Part shown: positions 34,361 through 43,208 of the stretch, piece after piece
Layout of the letters: every line of letters begins with the position of its first letter
Numbering within the stretch: the first letter of the stretch is position 1
Assembly: GCF_013114825.1 (NCBI RefSeq)
Contig: NZ_JAAVLX010000001.1
Location: 310,001 to 374,000 of the forward strand
Direction of reading: 5' to 3'
Source: Bradyrhizobium australiense
Lineage (GTDB): Bacteria; Pseudomonadota; Alphaproteobacteria; Rhizobiales; Xanthobacteraceae
DNA: 64,000 bases
Position numbers and translations under genes: made by a program
Notes under the pieces: model-generated
Told to the model about the DNA's origin: nothing
The model's input: only the letters and a program-made list of their open reading frames with translations
The model's database searches: none

Positions 34361-36112
34361 ATGACCGTCCATGTCGATCTGACCGGCCGCGAGGCGGCAG
34401 CCCGGCGCTCCAAAGCGTTGGCGCCCACCTGTCGCGGGCTGAACTATTATTCGCTCGACCGAAGCCTGCGCGACCTCTTGCCCCATTACATGGAGGCGCC
34501 GCTGCTGGCGCATCTCGCGCCGCATCTTTCGGAACTTGGCGAACTCGCTGGAGGCGGGTTGCATGACCTGTCGGACCAGGCCGAGCGTCACCAGCCGGTG
34601 CTGCATCCGCGCGACGGCTACGGCCGCGATGAGGAGTGGGTCGAATATCACCCCGCCTATCGCGAGATGGAAGAGATCGCGTTCGGAAAACTCGGCATGC
34701 ATGCGATGTGCAATCGTCCCGGAGTGCTGGGCTGGCCTTCGCCTATGCCGCCGATCGCCAAATACGTCTTTCATTATTTGTTTGCGCAAGCCGAGTTCGG
34801 CCTGCTTTGCCCGGTCAACCTCACCGACAGTTCCTCGGAGCTGGTGCGCCGTTTCGGCACCGATGAGCTGCGCCAGCGCTATCTCGAGCGCATGTGGAGC
34901 CAGGATCCCGCCACGTTGCTCAAGTGCGCGCAGTTCATGACGGAGAAAGCCGGCGGCTCCGACGTTGGCGCCGCCGAACTCGTCGCTGTCAGCGACGGCC
35001 AGGATTGGAAGCTGTGGGGCGAAAAGTGGTTCTGTTCGAATGTCGACGCCGAACTGGCGGTGCTGCTCGCCCGGCCCGAAGGCGCTGCGGCCGGCGGGCG
35101 CGGTCTCGGCCTGTTTCTGATGCCAAAAGTTCTTCCCGACGGGCGACGGAATTCATACCGGATCCTGCGGCTGAAGGACAAGCTCGGCAGCCGCACCATG
35201 GCAAGCGGTGAGATCGTTTTCGAGGGCGCCACAGCCTACCAGCTCGGTGAGCTGGAGCAGGGCCTCAAGCACATGCTGGTCATGGTGAATTCGAGCCGCG
35301 TGTCGCATCTTGCGCGCGCGGCCGGCATGATGCGGCGATGCCTCAATGAAGCGATGATCGCCGCCCGGCATCGCAATGCGTTCGGGCGCGCGGTGATCGA
35401 CCATCCGCTGATGCGCCGGCAATTGCTCAAGCTGATGGTCCCGACCGAACAGGCGCTGTCGGCGCTACTGTACGCGGCAACCGCATCCGACAAGGTACTG
35501 CGGCTACTAACGCCGATCGCAAAATTCCGGGCGTGCCGGGACAACGTCTCGGTCGCCACCGGCGCGATGGAAGCCCGCGGCGGCAACGGCTACATCGAGG
35601 ACTGGCCGAACGCGCGGCTCGTTCGCGATGCCCATCTCGGCTTGCTGTGGGAAGGCACCAGCAATATCAACGCGCTGGATGCGGTCCAGCGCGCGGTCGC
35701 GAAGGCGCGCGGCCACGAAGCGTTGCGCGAGGATCTCGGCCGCCGGCTGGAGGACGTAAGCGGGATGCCGGGTCAGTTCCGCACGCGGCTTTCCGGCGCG
35801 CTGGCGGAGGCCATACGGTTTGCGGAAGAGGTTGCGGCCGATCCGCAGAACGAGCGTTTTTGCAGGATCGCCGCCGGAAAACTCTACCACGCGACGACCG
35901 CCGCGCTGTTGGCAGCCGAAGGCACGCGCCTCGGCAATGGCGGCGGCGATGCGCGCCGCCTGCTGCTTTCGCGTTTCGTGCTCGAGCATCGCCTTTCCGA
36001 ACATTCCTCCGCCAATCTGCAGGCGCAGCATTGGGAGAACGACGCAATCAATCTCTTGCTCGGCGATGCGCCGGTCTCGATGCGCGAAGCTGCCGCGCTG
36101 GTGCAGGGCTAG
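34361..36112 (+). CDS. Acyl-CoA dehydrogenase family protein (AidB-like subgroup)
   Basis: A 583-residue flavoprotein, longer than the ~380-residue standard enzyme, resembling the AidB/long ACAD group. Seen: an N-terminal extension, CPVNLTDSSSELVRRFG, KCAQFMTEKAGGSDVGAAEL (flavin-contact segment), LKDKLGSRTMASGEIVFEGA, and RHRNAFGRAVIDHPLMRRQL with GNGYIEDWPNARLVRDAHLG and WEGTSNI. Could oxidise an acyl-CoA or act in alkylation protection like AidB. ATG at 34361 is preferred to ATG 34355 because GAGGAAG then sits at proper spacing. Followed after 3 bases by a hydratase gene; LysR-regulated by position. Confidence 0.85.
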   Translation: MTVHVDLTGREAAARRSKALAPTCRGLNYYSLDRSLRDLLPHYMEAPLLAHLAPHLSELGELAGGGLHDLSDQAERHQPVLHPRDGYGRDEEWVEYHPAYREMEEIAFGKLGMHAMCNRPGVLGWPSPMPPIAKYVFHYLFAQAEFGLLCPVNLTDSSSELVRRFGTDELRQRYLERMWSQDPATLLKCAQFMTEKAGGSDVGAAELVAVSDGQDWKLWGEKWFCSNVDAELAVLLARPEGAAAGGRGLGLFLMPKVLPDGRRNSYRILRLKDKLGSRTMASGEIVFEGATAYQLGELEQGLKHMLVMVNSSRVSHLARAAGMMRRCLNEAMIAARHRNAFGRAVIDHPLMRRQLLKLMVPTEQALSALLYAATASDKVLRLLTPIAKFRACRDNVSVATGAMEARGGNGYIEDWPNARLVRDAHLGLLWEGTSNINALDAVQRAVAKARGHEALREDLGRRLEDVSGMPGQFRTRLSGALAEAIRFAEEVAADPQNERFCRIAAGKLYHATTAALLAAEGTRLGNGGGDARRLLLSRFVLEHRLSEHSSANLQAQHWENDAINLLLGDAPVSMREAAALVQG

Positions 36113-36115
36113 GTC

Positions 36116-36898
36116 ATGGACATCGCACTTCAACGCGAACTCGCCCGCCTGCTTGCGACACGGCGCCGTGAACGACGACCGCAGAGCGGCCTCGATCAAC
36201 GGCTGGTGCCGCCTGACAAGGCGACAGCCTATCGCGTCGCCGGCATGGTCGCGGAAGAACTGGGCTGGGAGGTGGTCGGCTGGAAGATCGCCGCCATGAA
36301 GGAGGCACTGCAGCGCCAGCTTCGCACGGATTCGCCGATTTATGGCCGGGTGTTCGCACCTATCGTGGAATCGCCGGCCAGTGTTGAGCACGCCAAACTC
36401 TGCAGCCCGATTCCCGAAGTAGAGTATCAAGCGCGTCTGGGGGCCGATCTGCCGCCGCGCGAAAAGCCCTACACGCTGGCTGAGGTCACCGAGGCGGTGG
36501 TGTCGCTGCATCCGGGAATCGAACTCGCCGAATGCCGCTTCGTCCACGACGCCGCGTTTCCGCCGCTGCCCGCGATCCTCGCCGACGGCGCGGGAAGCGG
36601 CACCATCGTCTGCGGGGCCGCTATCCCCGATTGGAAGACGCGCGACATCGCCGGACAGGAAGTATTGTTGAGCAGCAACGGCATGCTGCGCCGAAAGGGC
36701 ACGGCCGGCGAAGCGCTCGACCATCCCATGGTGCCGCTCACCTGGCTTGCCAACGAGCTCTCGCGCACCGGCATCGGTATGAAGGCGGGACAGATTGTCA
36801 GCACGGGCACCCTGACAGGCATGTTGCGCCCAAAACCCGGCGAGACTTATGTCGCGGATTTCGGCCCGTTCGGGAGCGTCACCGCGACTTATGCGTGA
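36116..36898 (+). CDS. 2-keto-4-pentenoate hydratase/FAH-family protein
   Basis: A 260-residue MhpD-like hydratase. Features: GWEVVGWKIAAMKEALQRQL, the core IPEVEYQARLGADLPP and IELAECRFVHDAAFPPLPAI, and C-terminal AGQIVSTGTLTGMLRPKPGE, which is the family-typical VTTGT-like end. MhpD-type enzymes hydrate 2-hydroxypenta-2,4-dienoate in meta-cleavage pathways and also decarboxylate as DmpH relatives. The metal-binding region has E-V-E-Y-Q in place of the common E-V-E-x-A. Translationally close to the acyl-CoA dehydrogenase (3-base gap), implying a joint pathway; no ring-cleavage enzyme is nearby. Confidence 0.85.
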   Translation: MDIALQRELARLLATRRRERRPQSGLDQRLVPPDKATAYRVAGMVAEELGWEVVGWKIAAMKEALQRQLRTDSPIYGRVFAPIVESPASVEHAKLCSPIPEVEYQARLGADLPPREKPYTLAEVTEAVVSLHPGIELAECRFVHDAAFPPLPAILADGAGSGTIVCGAAIPDWKTRDIAGQEVLLSSNGMLRRKGTAGEALDHPMVPLTWLANELSRTGIGMKAGQIVSTGTLTGMLRPKPGETYVADFGPFGSVTATYA

Positions 36899-37028
36899 TC
36901 CGCGGGGGCAAGACGGAGCCTGCTCCACTGCACTATCCCCGTCATTTCAGGAATAAGCGCACTTGCGCTCGTTCCGGAGGTGACGGATCACATTGGGGAG
37001 GTCCGCGGTCGCGGCACCAGCCTCGATC

Positions 37029-37343
37029 TCACTTGCCCCGTTCGGGAAGATCGCCAAGAAGATTCGACAGCCTGACCGCAAGCCTTCGCAGCCGGGTATT
37101 CTCCTCGAGCAGCACCAGAAGGTTATCGGTTTCCTGCTGCCGTGCGTCATCTCCCCGAAGGCCATCGACTTCGTCCAGTAGGGGAGACAAGGCGGCGAGC
37201 AGTTCGTCGCCCTGATGCGGCGCTTCATCCGCCTGACGCGCGTCACGGCCTTCATGCAGCGGCACGACGTTGTCGCGACGTCCAGCATTCCGAAATGCAT
37301 CGACGCGGGCCTGTCTGTCGCGCGGTGGATGTTCGGTACTCAT
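37029..37343 (-). CDS. Small hypothetical protein with C-terminal EENxRLR coiled coil (104 aa)
   Basis: Acidic, Arg-rich protein starting MSTEHPPRDRQARVDAFRNA. The last ~45 residues form a heptad-like helix: LLAALSPLLDEVDGLRGDD, then LLEENTRLRRLAVRLSNLLGD. The tail motif LLEEN-x-RLR-x-L-x(3)-LS is shared with the protein at 38594. AGGAAATTGTC precedes the ATG. No known function. The neighbourhood is gene-poor and made of very small proteins. Confidence 0.65.
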   Translation of the reverse strand: MSTEHPPRDRQARVDAFRNAGRRDNVVPLHEGRDARQADEAPHQGDELLAALSPLLDEVDGLRGDDARQQETDNLLVLLEENTRLRRLAVRLSNLLGDLPERGK

Positions 37344-37571
37344 GACAATTTCCTGATCACAAGGTGGCACAGTCGCCTTTCAAACGACGAGCTTTCCATT
37401 GAGTCCGGGGCAAATTTGCGTCGGAAAGGCAACGGCGAAAAGGCTCGCCGGATAGCTCGCGCGCCGTTCGAGTCACACGGCAGAGCGGATTAGGCCAAAT
37501 TTTTGACGTATCGCCGTCCTTTCTGGCGTCTCGGGGTGGGCTGGGGAGCGAACCACCTTAGGGGCGTAGCG

Positions 37572-37772
37572 ATGACGGATTTCCTGACCAATGCGGATCA
37601 CTGGCGCAAGCGCGCGGAACGAACAAGGGCGTTGGCTGCGATTGCCGTCAAGGACCAGGGGCGCCTGCTCAAGGTGGCGGAAGAGTACGATCGCCTGGCG
37701 ACGCTCGCCGAACGGCGGCGAAGTGCGCCGGTCCCGGCCGGTTCCTACGTTCCCGCGGGCCGGCCTGAATAA
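37572..37772 (+). CDS. Small alphaproteobacterial hypothetical protein (66 aa)
   Basis: Reads MTDFLTNADHWRKRAERTRA, then an amphipathic helix (LLKVAEEYDRLATLAERRR) and a short Pro/Gly tail. The HWR-x-RAE-x-R...A-x-x-YDRLA pattern is one I recall in many short Rhizobiales proteins, usually orphan and single-domain. AGGGGCG lies 8 bases before the ATG. Confidence 0.65.
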   Translation: MTDFLTNADHWRKRAERTRALAAIAVKDQGRLLKVAEEYDRLATLAERRRSAPVPAGSYVPAGRPE

Positions 37773-37987
37773 ATCTTCAATCAAAAAACCGTCGTAAGAG
37801 GCGGGCATTTCCGCTTCCGCAGGCGCTTGGCTGCATCATCGCGGCGGAGAAATGCGCCGCCATACCCAGATGTGTGACCTCTAAAACACAACCGCCGAAC
37901 AACGTTCAAACCATTGTGATCGCGCGATTGCAGTCGAATCAACGAATCACCTAGACGGTTAACGGGGCTGGGAAGCGGAGAGTTAGT

Positions 37988-38086
37988 ATGAGAGTCGCTT
38001 CCTTAGAAAGTGTACTGACGGCGGCTACGCTGGTATTGGCCATCGTCATCGTGCTGTGGGGAATCAAAATTTTCCACGGCGTGTGA
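37988..38086 (+). CDS. Single-helix small membrane protein (32 aa)
   Basis: Reads MRVASLESVLTAATLVLAIV then IVLWGIKIFHGV. One clear membrane helix from about residue 9 to 27 with a positively charged end. AGCGGAGAG lies 8 bases before the ATG. Too short for homology assignment. Confidence 0.45.
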   Translation: MRVASLESVLTAATLVLAIVIVLWGIKIFHGV

Positions 38087-38306
38087 ACAGGCGAGCTGGC
38101 GTCGAACCAGAGACCTCCGGTCAAGAAGAGGCTCGCGACAAAGGCAGAGGCAAAGGCGTCACTTCCGCGGCGGCGGAGGCCTTTTATTCCTGGTTGCCCG
38201 ACGCATAGTTCGCCGGAGGCTTGTCCCTTCCGACGCGTATCGAGTTTGGTTTACGGTCTGGCGCGATTCCGCACGGGCCGCGAGAGGCATTGGTTTCAAA
38301 TTCCGC

Positions 38307-38399
38307 ATGCATTTTGGTTATTATCTGATGATCGCAGCCCTCGTTCTCATGGGGCTGGAAGTTCTTTACGCGCTCTATCAATTGTCGACGTTTCTCTAA
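38307..38399 (+). CDS. Single-helix small membrane protein (30 aa)
   Basis: Reads MHFGYYLMIAALVLMGLEVL then YALYQLSTFL. Almost entirely hydrophobic. The ribosome-binding site is weak. It lies 220 bases after the similar 32-residue ORF, in the same orientation. Confidence 0.3.
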   Translation: MHFGYYLMIAALVLMGLEVLYALYQLSTFL

Positions 38400-38593
38400 A
38401 TCGCACGCGCAGGATGCCGTTTTGCCCCGCGCGGGCTGTACGACTTGCCGCAATCACGCCGCTTTAGCGCCGGGGTCGTCTCCGCACGATTCCAATTTTA
38501 GTCGCAAATTTGCCTGCCGACTCACCTCATTCTCCGCGCGCGAGACAAGGTGACTGGGGGCACGTTCCGCTTTTTAAAATTGGAGTATCAATC

Positions 38594-38836
38594 ATGCGAG
38601 TAGACCATCCGCAGCTTAATAAGCGAGACCGCCGCGCTGAACCTACATTTTGGGTTGAGGAACCGACCGACGACGCTCTTTCACTGCTTGAGAATGCCCT
38701 TCGCGGCGACGAGCCCGCCCTTCGTCGCAACGAGCAGGCTGACGAAGCCCACGCGCTGATCGAGGAGAATGCAAGGCTTCGGGAGCTTTTGTCCCAGCTC
38801 TCGGACCTGATCCGCAAAAACGGTGTTCAAAGGTGA
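38594..38836 (+). CDS. Small hypothetical protein with EENxRLR coiled-coil tail (80 aa)
   Basis: Starts MRVDHPQLNKRDRRAEPTFW and ends with a heptad-like helix ADEAHALIEENARLRELLSQ then LSDLIRKNGVQR. The C-terminal half aligns with the minus-strand protein ending at 37029 (DDALSLLENALRGDE vs LLDEVDGLRGDD; LIEENARLREL vs LLEENTRLRRL). GGAG lies 8 bases before the ATG at 38594. Paralogue or common fold; role unknown. Confidence 0.6.
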   Translation: MRVDHPQLNKRDRRAEPTFWVEEPTDDALSLLENALRGDEPALRRNEQADEAHALIEENARLRELLSQLSDLIRKNGVQR

Positions 38837-39263
38837 TTGCTCAATAATTTACTCTGTCAGCTGTCTTGAGTGCCCGGCGACTGCAAGCCCTCGTGGACGA
38901 ACAAGGCAGCTGACTTCTGCAATTGCTCCGGAACGGAGGGACCGCTTCCGGGCAACGGCGCTCGATTTGTTGAGAAGCATGCATTGCGATTGAAAGGGCG
39001 CGGCGTCGTTCAACCTCGGCGTCATCATTTTGAAGAGTGACGCTTCCGGAAACAAAGCGTATCTTTGCCGGATGCTGATCAGCGGCCACAACGCGCTGAG
39101 CACAAACTCGCGAATGGTGCGGGAACGGCGAGCAGCTGTCCACACAAGCCAGTGGTGAAGCAACATATAGTTCGCGCTGCGCCGAGCCAGCGCAGGAGCC
39201 CAATCGCGAAATCGCGCAAGCTGCGACAAGAAATGGCGGTGTTCTCGAAGAGGAGGAACTTCC
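38837..39263. other. Intergenic region before the MBL-fold gene
   Basis: About 430 bases without a convincing gene; open frames are present on the minus strand but lack start signals and recognised motifs. No clear promoter picked out. Confidence 0.5.
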
Positions 39264-40313
39264 ATGAAATTTCGCGCAACATTGTTCTTTGCGGCGGCAC
39301 TCGCCGGCGTCGCTGCCATAATTGCCCCTGCTGGAATGGCCGTGGCCGAGCCAAACAGCCGTATCACGATCCTCTATGACGCTTTCGGCACCGATGCCGC
39401 GATGAAAAAGGATTGGGGCTTCTCCGCCCTCGTGGAGCTGGCCGGCAAGCGTATCCTGTTTGATACCGGCAATGATCCGGACATCTTCGCAGCTAACGTC
39501 AAAGCCAAGAACATTGATCTTACCAGTATCGATTTCGTCGTGCTGTCGCATCGCCACTCCGACCACATGGCTGGCCTGAGCTATGTTCTGAGCGTGAACC
39601 CAACCGTGAAGATCTACGCACCTAAGGAAGGATTCGGCATTTTCGGCTCGTGGCTGCCATCGAGCTTCTACCGAAAGGACGAAACCTTGCCGCCACAGAT
39701 GCGCTACTATGACGGCAAGCCGCCCGAAGTGATGAAATTCGGCACTGCATGGCAGGGAGCCAACATCGAGGCGATAGATAAGACGACGGAAATCGCCCCG
39801 GGCATTACGCTGATAGCACTTGTGTCCGATGCGCCCGGCACGAGGGAGCTCAAAGAATTGTCGCTGGCCGTCAACACCCCGGAAGGTATGGTGCTCGTCG
39901 TCGGTTGCGCGCATCCGGGGATCGAAAAGATCGTCGAGACTGCGGCGGCCATCAATCCCAAAATTCGCTTGATCGCCGGCGGATTCCATCTCGTCGTTGC
40001 ATCGGACGAAGTCATTGGCAAGGCCGTGGCAGCGCTCAAGGACACGTTCAAGGTAGAGATCATCGCACCTGGCCACTGCACAGGTGAGCCGACCTTCACT
40101 GCGTTGAAGCGGGCTTTCGGCGACCGATACCTTTACGCGGGGGTTGGCACCTCGTTGCGGTTGGGACCAAGCACGGGCTCTGTCGGACGACGTGGTGAGG
40201 GGCCGGTGTTCCAAGAAGACGACCTGACCACCTACCGAAAGCTAGCCGGCCGCGAAGATCCCTTTGGCATCATGAAGGCGCGGGCTCTGCGATCAAAGCT
40301 TTCGCAGCTCTGA
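39264..40313 (+). CDS. MBL-fold metallo-hydrolase, secreted
   Basis: A 349-residue protein with a signal peptide (MKFRATLFFAAALAGVAAII, cleavage near AVAEP) and a metallo-beta-lactamase domain. The zinc motif is LSHRHSDHMAGLSY (H-x-H-x-D-H); a further His and Asp lie in VVGCAHPGIE and AGGFHLVVAS, and APGHCTG follows. This arrangement resembles the MptE/dihydropterin-ribofuranosylaminobenzene-phosphate-synthase-like group, but a periplasmic location points to a different substrate. GAGGAGGAACTTCC gives a strong ribosome-binding site. Converges with the ABC-transporter operon, 8 bases away. Confidence 0.88.
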   Translation: MKFRATLFFAAALAGVAAIIAPAGMAVAEPNSRITILYDAFGTDAAMKKDWGFSALVELAGKRILFDTGNDPDIFAANVKAKNIDLTSIDFVVLSHRHSDHMAGLSYVLSVNPTVKIYAPKEGFGIFGSWLPSSFYRKDETLPPQMRYYDGKPPEVMKFGTAWQGANIEAIDKTTEIAPGITLIALVSDAPGTRELKELSLAVNTPEGMVLVVGCAHPGIEKIVETAAAINPKIRLIAGGFHLVVASDEVIGKAVAALKDTFKVEIIAPGHCTGEPTFTALKRAFGDRYLYAGVGTSLRLGPSTGSVGRRGEGPVFQEDDLTTYRKLAGREDPFGIMKARALRSKLSQL

Positions 40314-40321
40314 AGACAGTA

Positions 40322-41290
40322 TCAGCTCAGATGACAGGCGACGAAATGCCCGTCGCTGCCTTGCTTCAATTCGGGCGCGCTCTCCCGGCAGCGGGGCTCG
40401 GCGATCGGGCAGCGGGTGTGGAAATGGCAGCCGCGCGGTGGGTCCATCGGGCTTGGCACGTCGCCCTGCAACCTGATCCGCTTGCGCTTGACCTTCGGAT
40501 CCGGCACCGGCACAGCAGAAAGCAGCGCCTGCGTATAGGGGTGTCGGGGATTGCGGTAGAGGTCGCTCGCGCTCGCCAGCTCGACGATGCGGCCGAGATA
40601 CATCACCGCGACGCGGTTGGAAATGTGCTCGACCACGGAGAGATCGTGGGCGACGAACAAATAGGTGAGGTTCAGCTCCGCCTGCAGGTCTTCCAATAGA
40701 TTGATCACCTGCGCCTGAATGGAAACGTCAAGCGCGGAAACCGGCTCGTCGCACACGATGAACTTCGGCTCCACCGCGAGCGCCCGCGCGATCACGATGC
40801 GCTGGCGCTGGCCGCCGGAAAATTCGTGCGGGTAGCGGCGCATGTGCTCGGCCTTCAACCCGACCTTAACCAGCAGGCTCGCCACCCGGTCCTCCCGTTC
40901 GCTTGCCGAGGAGGCGAGCTCGTGGATGGTGAAAGCTTCGCCGAGGATCGCGCCGACGGTCATCCGCGGATTGAGCGAGGCAAACGGGTCCTGAAAGACA
41001 ATCTGCATGTTGCGCCGCATGGCGCGCAGGTCGCCGCCGGAAAGGCCCCGCACGTCGTGTCCGTCGAACACGATCTCGCCTTCGCTGGGTTCGACCAGGC
41101 GCAGCACGCAGCGCGCGGTGGTGGATTTGCCGCAACCGGACTCGCCGACCAGCCCGAGCGTTTCGCCGCGATTGACCGCAAAGGACACGCCGTCCACCGC
41201 ATGCACGCGGCCGACCTCGCGCGACAGGAGTCCGCCCTTGACGGGAAAATGCTTCTTCAGGCCGGTGACGCGCAGCAGGGGTTCGCTCAT
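40322..41290 (-). CDS. Peptide-type ABC transporter ATP-binding protein (DppF/OppF)
   Basis: A 322-residue ATPase. Walker [18 protein letters not shown], signature [17 protein letters not shown], Walker [15 protein letters not shown], and the OppD/F C-terminal Cys-rich region [18 protein letters not shown] that can hold an iron-sulfur cluster. In this family DppF pairs with DppD as the heterodimeric motor. Start at 41290; the longer frame lacks support. Overlaps the upstream ATPase gene by 4 bases. Last gene of the operon. Confidence 0.92.
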   Translation of the reverse strand: MSEPLLRVTGLKKHFPVKGGLLSREVGRVHAVDGVSFAVNRGETLGLVGESGCGKSTTARCVLRLVEPSEGEIVFDGHDVRGLSGGDLRAMRRNMQIVFQDPFASLNPRMTVGAILGEAFTIHELASSASEREDRVASLLVKVGLKAEHMRRYPHEFSGGQRQRIVIARALAVEPKFIVCDEPVSALDVSIQAQVINLLEDLQAELNLTYLFVAHDLSVVEHISNRVAVMYLGRIVELASASDLYRNPRHPYTQALLSAVPVPDPKVKRKRIRLQGDVPSPMDPPRGCHFHTRCPIAEPRCRESAPELKQGSDGHFVACHLS

Positions 41291-42279
41291 GGTGTCACTC
41301 CTTGCTTCTCTCCAAGGTGACACGCCATGCGATGGCCCGGTGCGATCTCGCGCAGAGCCGGTTCCTTTTCGGCGCAAAGACCAAACGCGTAGCGGCAGCG
41401 CGGCGCGAAGCGGCAGCCGGGGGCGGGATCGATCAGGATCGGCACCGAGCCGCCGATCGCCTCCAGCCGGGTCTTGTGCGCGCTGTCGAGATCAATGCGC
41501 GGGATCGAGCGGATCAGGCCCTGCGTGTAGGGATGGCGCGGACTTTCGAACAGGCTGTCGACATCGGCCTCTTCGACCACCTTGCCGGCATACATGACGA
41601 CGACCCGCTGCGCGGTTTCGGCCACCACGCCCATGGCGTGGGTGATCAGCATCACCGCCATGCCGAAGCGTTCCTTCATGTCCTGCAACAAATCGAGGAT
41701 TTGCGCCTGGATGGTCACGTCGAGTGCGGTGGTCGGCTCGTCGGCGATGACGAGCTTGGGCTTGCAGGCGAGCGCCATCGCGATCATGACGCGCTGGCGC
41801 ATGCCGCCTGAGAACTGGTGCGGGTAATCATGGACGCGGGCTTCCGCGTTGGGGATCTGCACCAGCTTGAACATCTCGACCGTACGGGCGAGCGCGTCCT
41901 TGTTCGACAGGCCCTCGTGGCGGCGCAGGCTCTCGGCGACCTGTTCGCCGACTGATAGCACCGGGTTGAGCGAGGTCATCGGCTCCTGGAAGATGAAGCC
42001 GATATCCTTGGCCCTGATGTCATCGAGTTCGCGGCTGGCGAGCGGCACGAGGTCGCGGCCCTCGAACAGGATCTGGCCCTGGACGATACGGCCGGGAGGC
42101 ATCGCGATCAGCTTCAGGATCGACATCGCGGTGACGGTCTTGCCGCAGCCGGACTCGCCGACCACGCATAGCGTCTCGCCCTTGTTGAGCGTGATGTCGA
42201 TGCCGTCGACCGCCCTCAGCATGCCGTCGTCGGTGGCGAAGTGGGTTTTCAGGCCCTTGATTTCGAGCAATGGGGCCAT
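41287..42279 (-). CDS. Peptide-type ABC transporter ATP-binding protein (DppD/OppD)
   Basis: A 330-residue ATPase. Walker [18 protein letters not shown], signature [17 protein letters not shown], Walker [15 protein letters not shown], and C-terminal oligo_HPY region [16 protein letters not shown] with [18 protein letters not shown] at 42279 sits exactly at the stop of the permease gene (ATG overlapping the TGA region), so the set is translationally coupled. Confidence 0.92.
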   Translation of the reverse strand: MAPLLEIKGLKTHFATDDGMLRAVDGIDITLNKGETLCVVGESGCGKTVTAMSILKLIAMPPGRIVQGQILFEGRDLVPLASRELDDIRAKDIGFIFQEPMTSLNPVLSVGEQVAESLRRHEGLSNKDALARTVEMFKLVQIPNAEARVHDYPHQFSGGMRQRVMIAMALACKPKLVIADEPTTALDVTIQAQILDLLQDMKERFGMAVMLITHAMGVVAETAQRVVVMYAGKVVEEADVDSLFESPRHPYTQGLIRSIPRIDLDSAHKTRLEAIGGSVPILIDPAPGCRFAPRCRYAFGLCAEKEPALREIAPGHRMACHLGEKQGVTP

Positions 42280-43208
42280 CAGATCACCCGCCGCGCGTCG
42301 AGCGCGTCGCGCAGGCCGTCGCCGATGAAATTGATCGCGACGACCGCGATGAAGATGGCGCCGCCCGGAAACAGCGCCCAATGCGCGGCGATGTCGAGAT
42401 AGTCCTTGGCGTCAAACAGCAGCCGCCCCCAGGTCGGCGTATCCGGCGGAAAGCCGAGGCCGAGAAAAGAAAGTGTCGACTCCGCGATAATGGCGGCGGC
42501 GACGTCGATGGTGCCGGCGATGATCACCGGTCCCACCGCATTGGGCAGGATGTGCCGCACCACCTGGCGCACGGGGCTGGCGCCGAGCGCGCGGGCGGCC
42601 TCGACGAACTCCTTTTCGCGCAGCGAGAGGAACTGCGCGCGCACCAGGCGGGCAACCGGCATCCAGCGCAGGCCGCCGATCACAAGCACGATGAGGATGA
42701 AAATGCCGCCCTCGGGGCCGAACAACGATTTAAGGCCGTCGCGGAACAGGTAGATGAGCAGAAGCAGCAGCGGCAATTGCGGCAGCGAGAGGAAGAGGTC
42801 GGTCAGCCACATCAGCGCGTGGCCGAGCGCGCCGCGCGACATGCCGGCGAGTGCGCCGATCAACGTGCCGACAATCACGGAAACCGCCATTGCGGCGAGG
42901 CCGACTGCGAGCGAGATACGTCCGCCATAGATCATGCGGGCGAGAATATCCTGCCCGAGATCGTCGGTGCCGAAGGGATGGGCGAGCGAGGGACCCTCGA
43001 GGCGCGCGGTGAAATCGATGTCGTTGATGGCGATGCGCCAAACGAAGGGACCGAGCACCACTGCGGCTGCGAGACCAATCAGCAGCACGGCGCTGACCAC
43101 GGCGAGCTTGTGCCGCCGGTAGCGCCGCCAGGTCTCGCGCCAGGGTGAATAGGGAAGCCGCCGCTCAGCGGAAGGAGATGCGAGGGTCAAGCCAGCCATA
43201 GAGGACAT
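42279..43208 (-). CDS. Peptide-type ABC transporter permease (DppC/OppC)
   Basis: A 309-residue inner-membrane permease with six hydrophobic segments and the ATPase-contacting EAA loop EFVEAARALGASPVRQVVRHILPN. The N-terminal RLPYSPWRETWRRYRRHK cytoplasmic tail before the first helix is typical of OppC-like proteins. Start at 43208 or the in-frame ATG at 43199; either overlaps the DppB end by about 40 bases. Confidence 0.92.
   Translation of the reverse strand: MSSMAGLTLASPSAERRLPYSPWRETWRRYRRHKLAVVSAVLLIGLAAAVVLGPFVWRIAINDIDFTARLEGPSLAHPFGTDDLGQDILARMIYGGRISLAVGLAAMAVSVIVGTLIGALAGMSRGALGHALMWLTDLFLSLPQLPLLLLLIYLFRDGLKSLFGPEGGIFILIVLVIGGLRWMPVARLVRAQFLSLREKEFVEAARALGASPVRQVVRHILPNAVGPVIIAGTIDVAAAIIAESTLSFLGLGFPPDTPTWGRLLFDAKDYLDIAAHWALFPGGAIFIAVVAINFIGDGLRDALDARRVI

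Noticed and set aside
35507..36928. 473-residue antisense frame over the acyl-CoA dehydrogenase and hydratase
   Set aside because: Shadow frame covering two real coupled genes.
38841..40214. Long minus-strand frame opposite the MBL-fold gene and its upstream gap
   Set aside because: The opposite strand has a signal peptide and zinc motif; the minus frame has no recognisable domain or ribosome-binding site.
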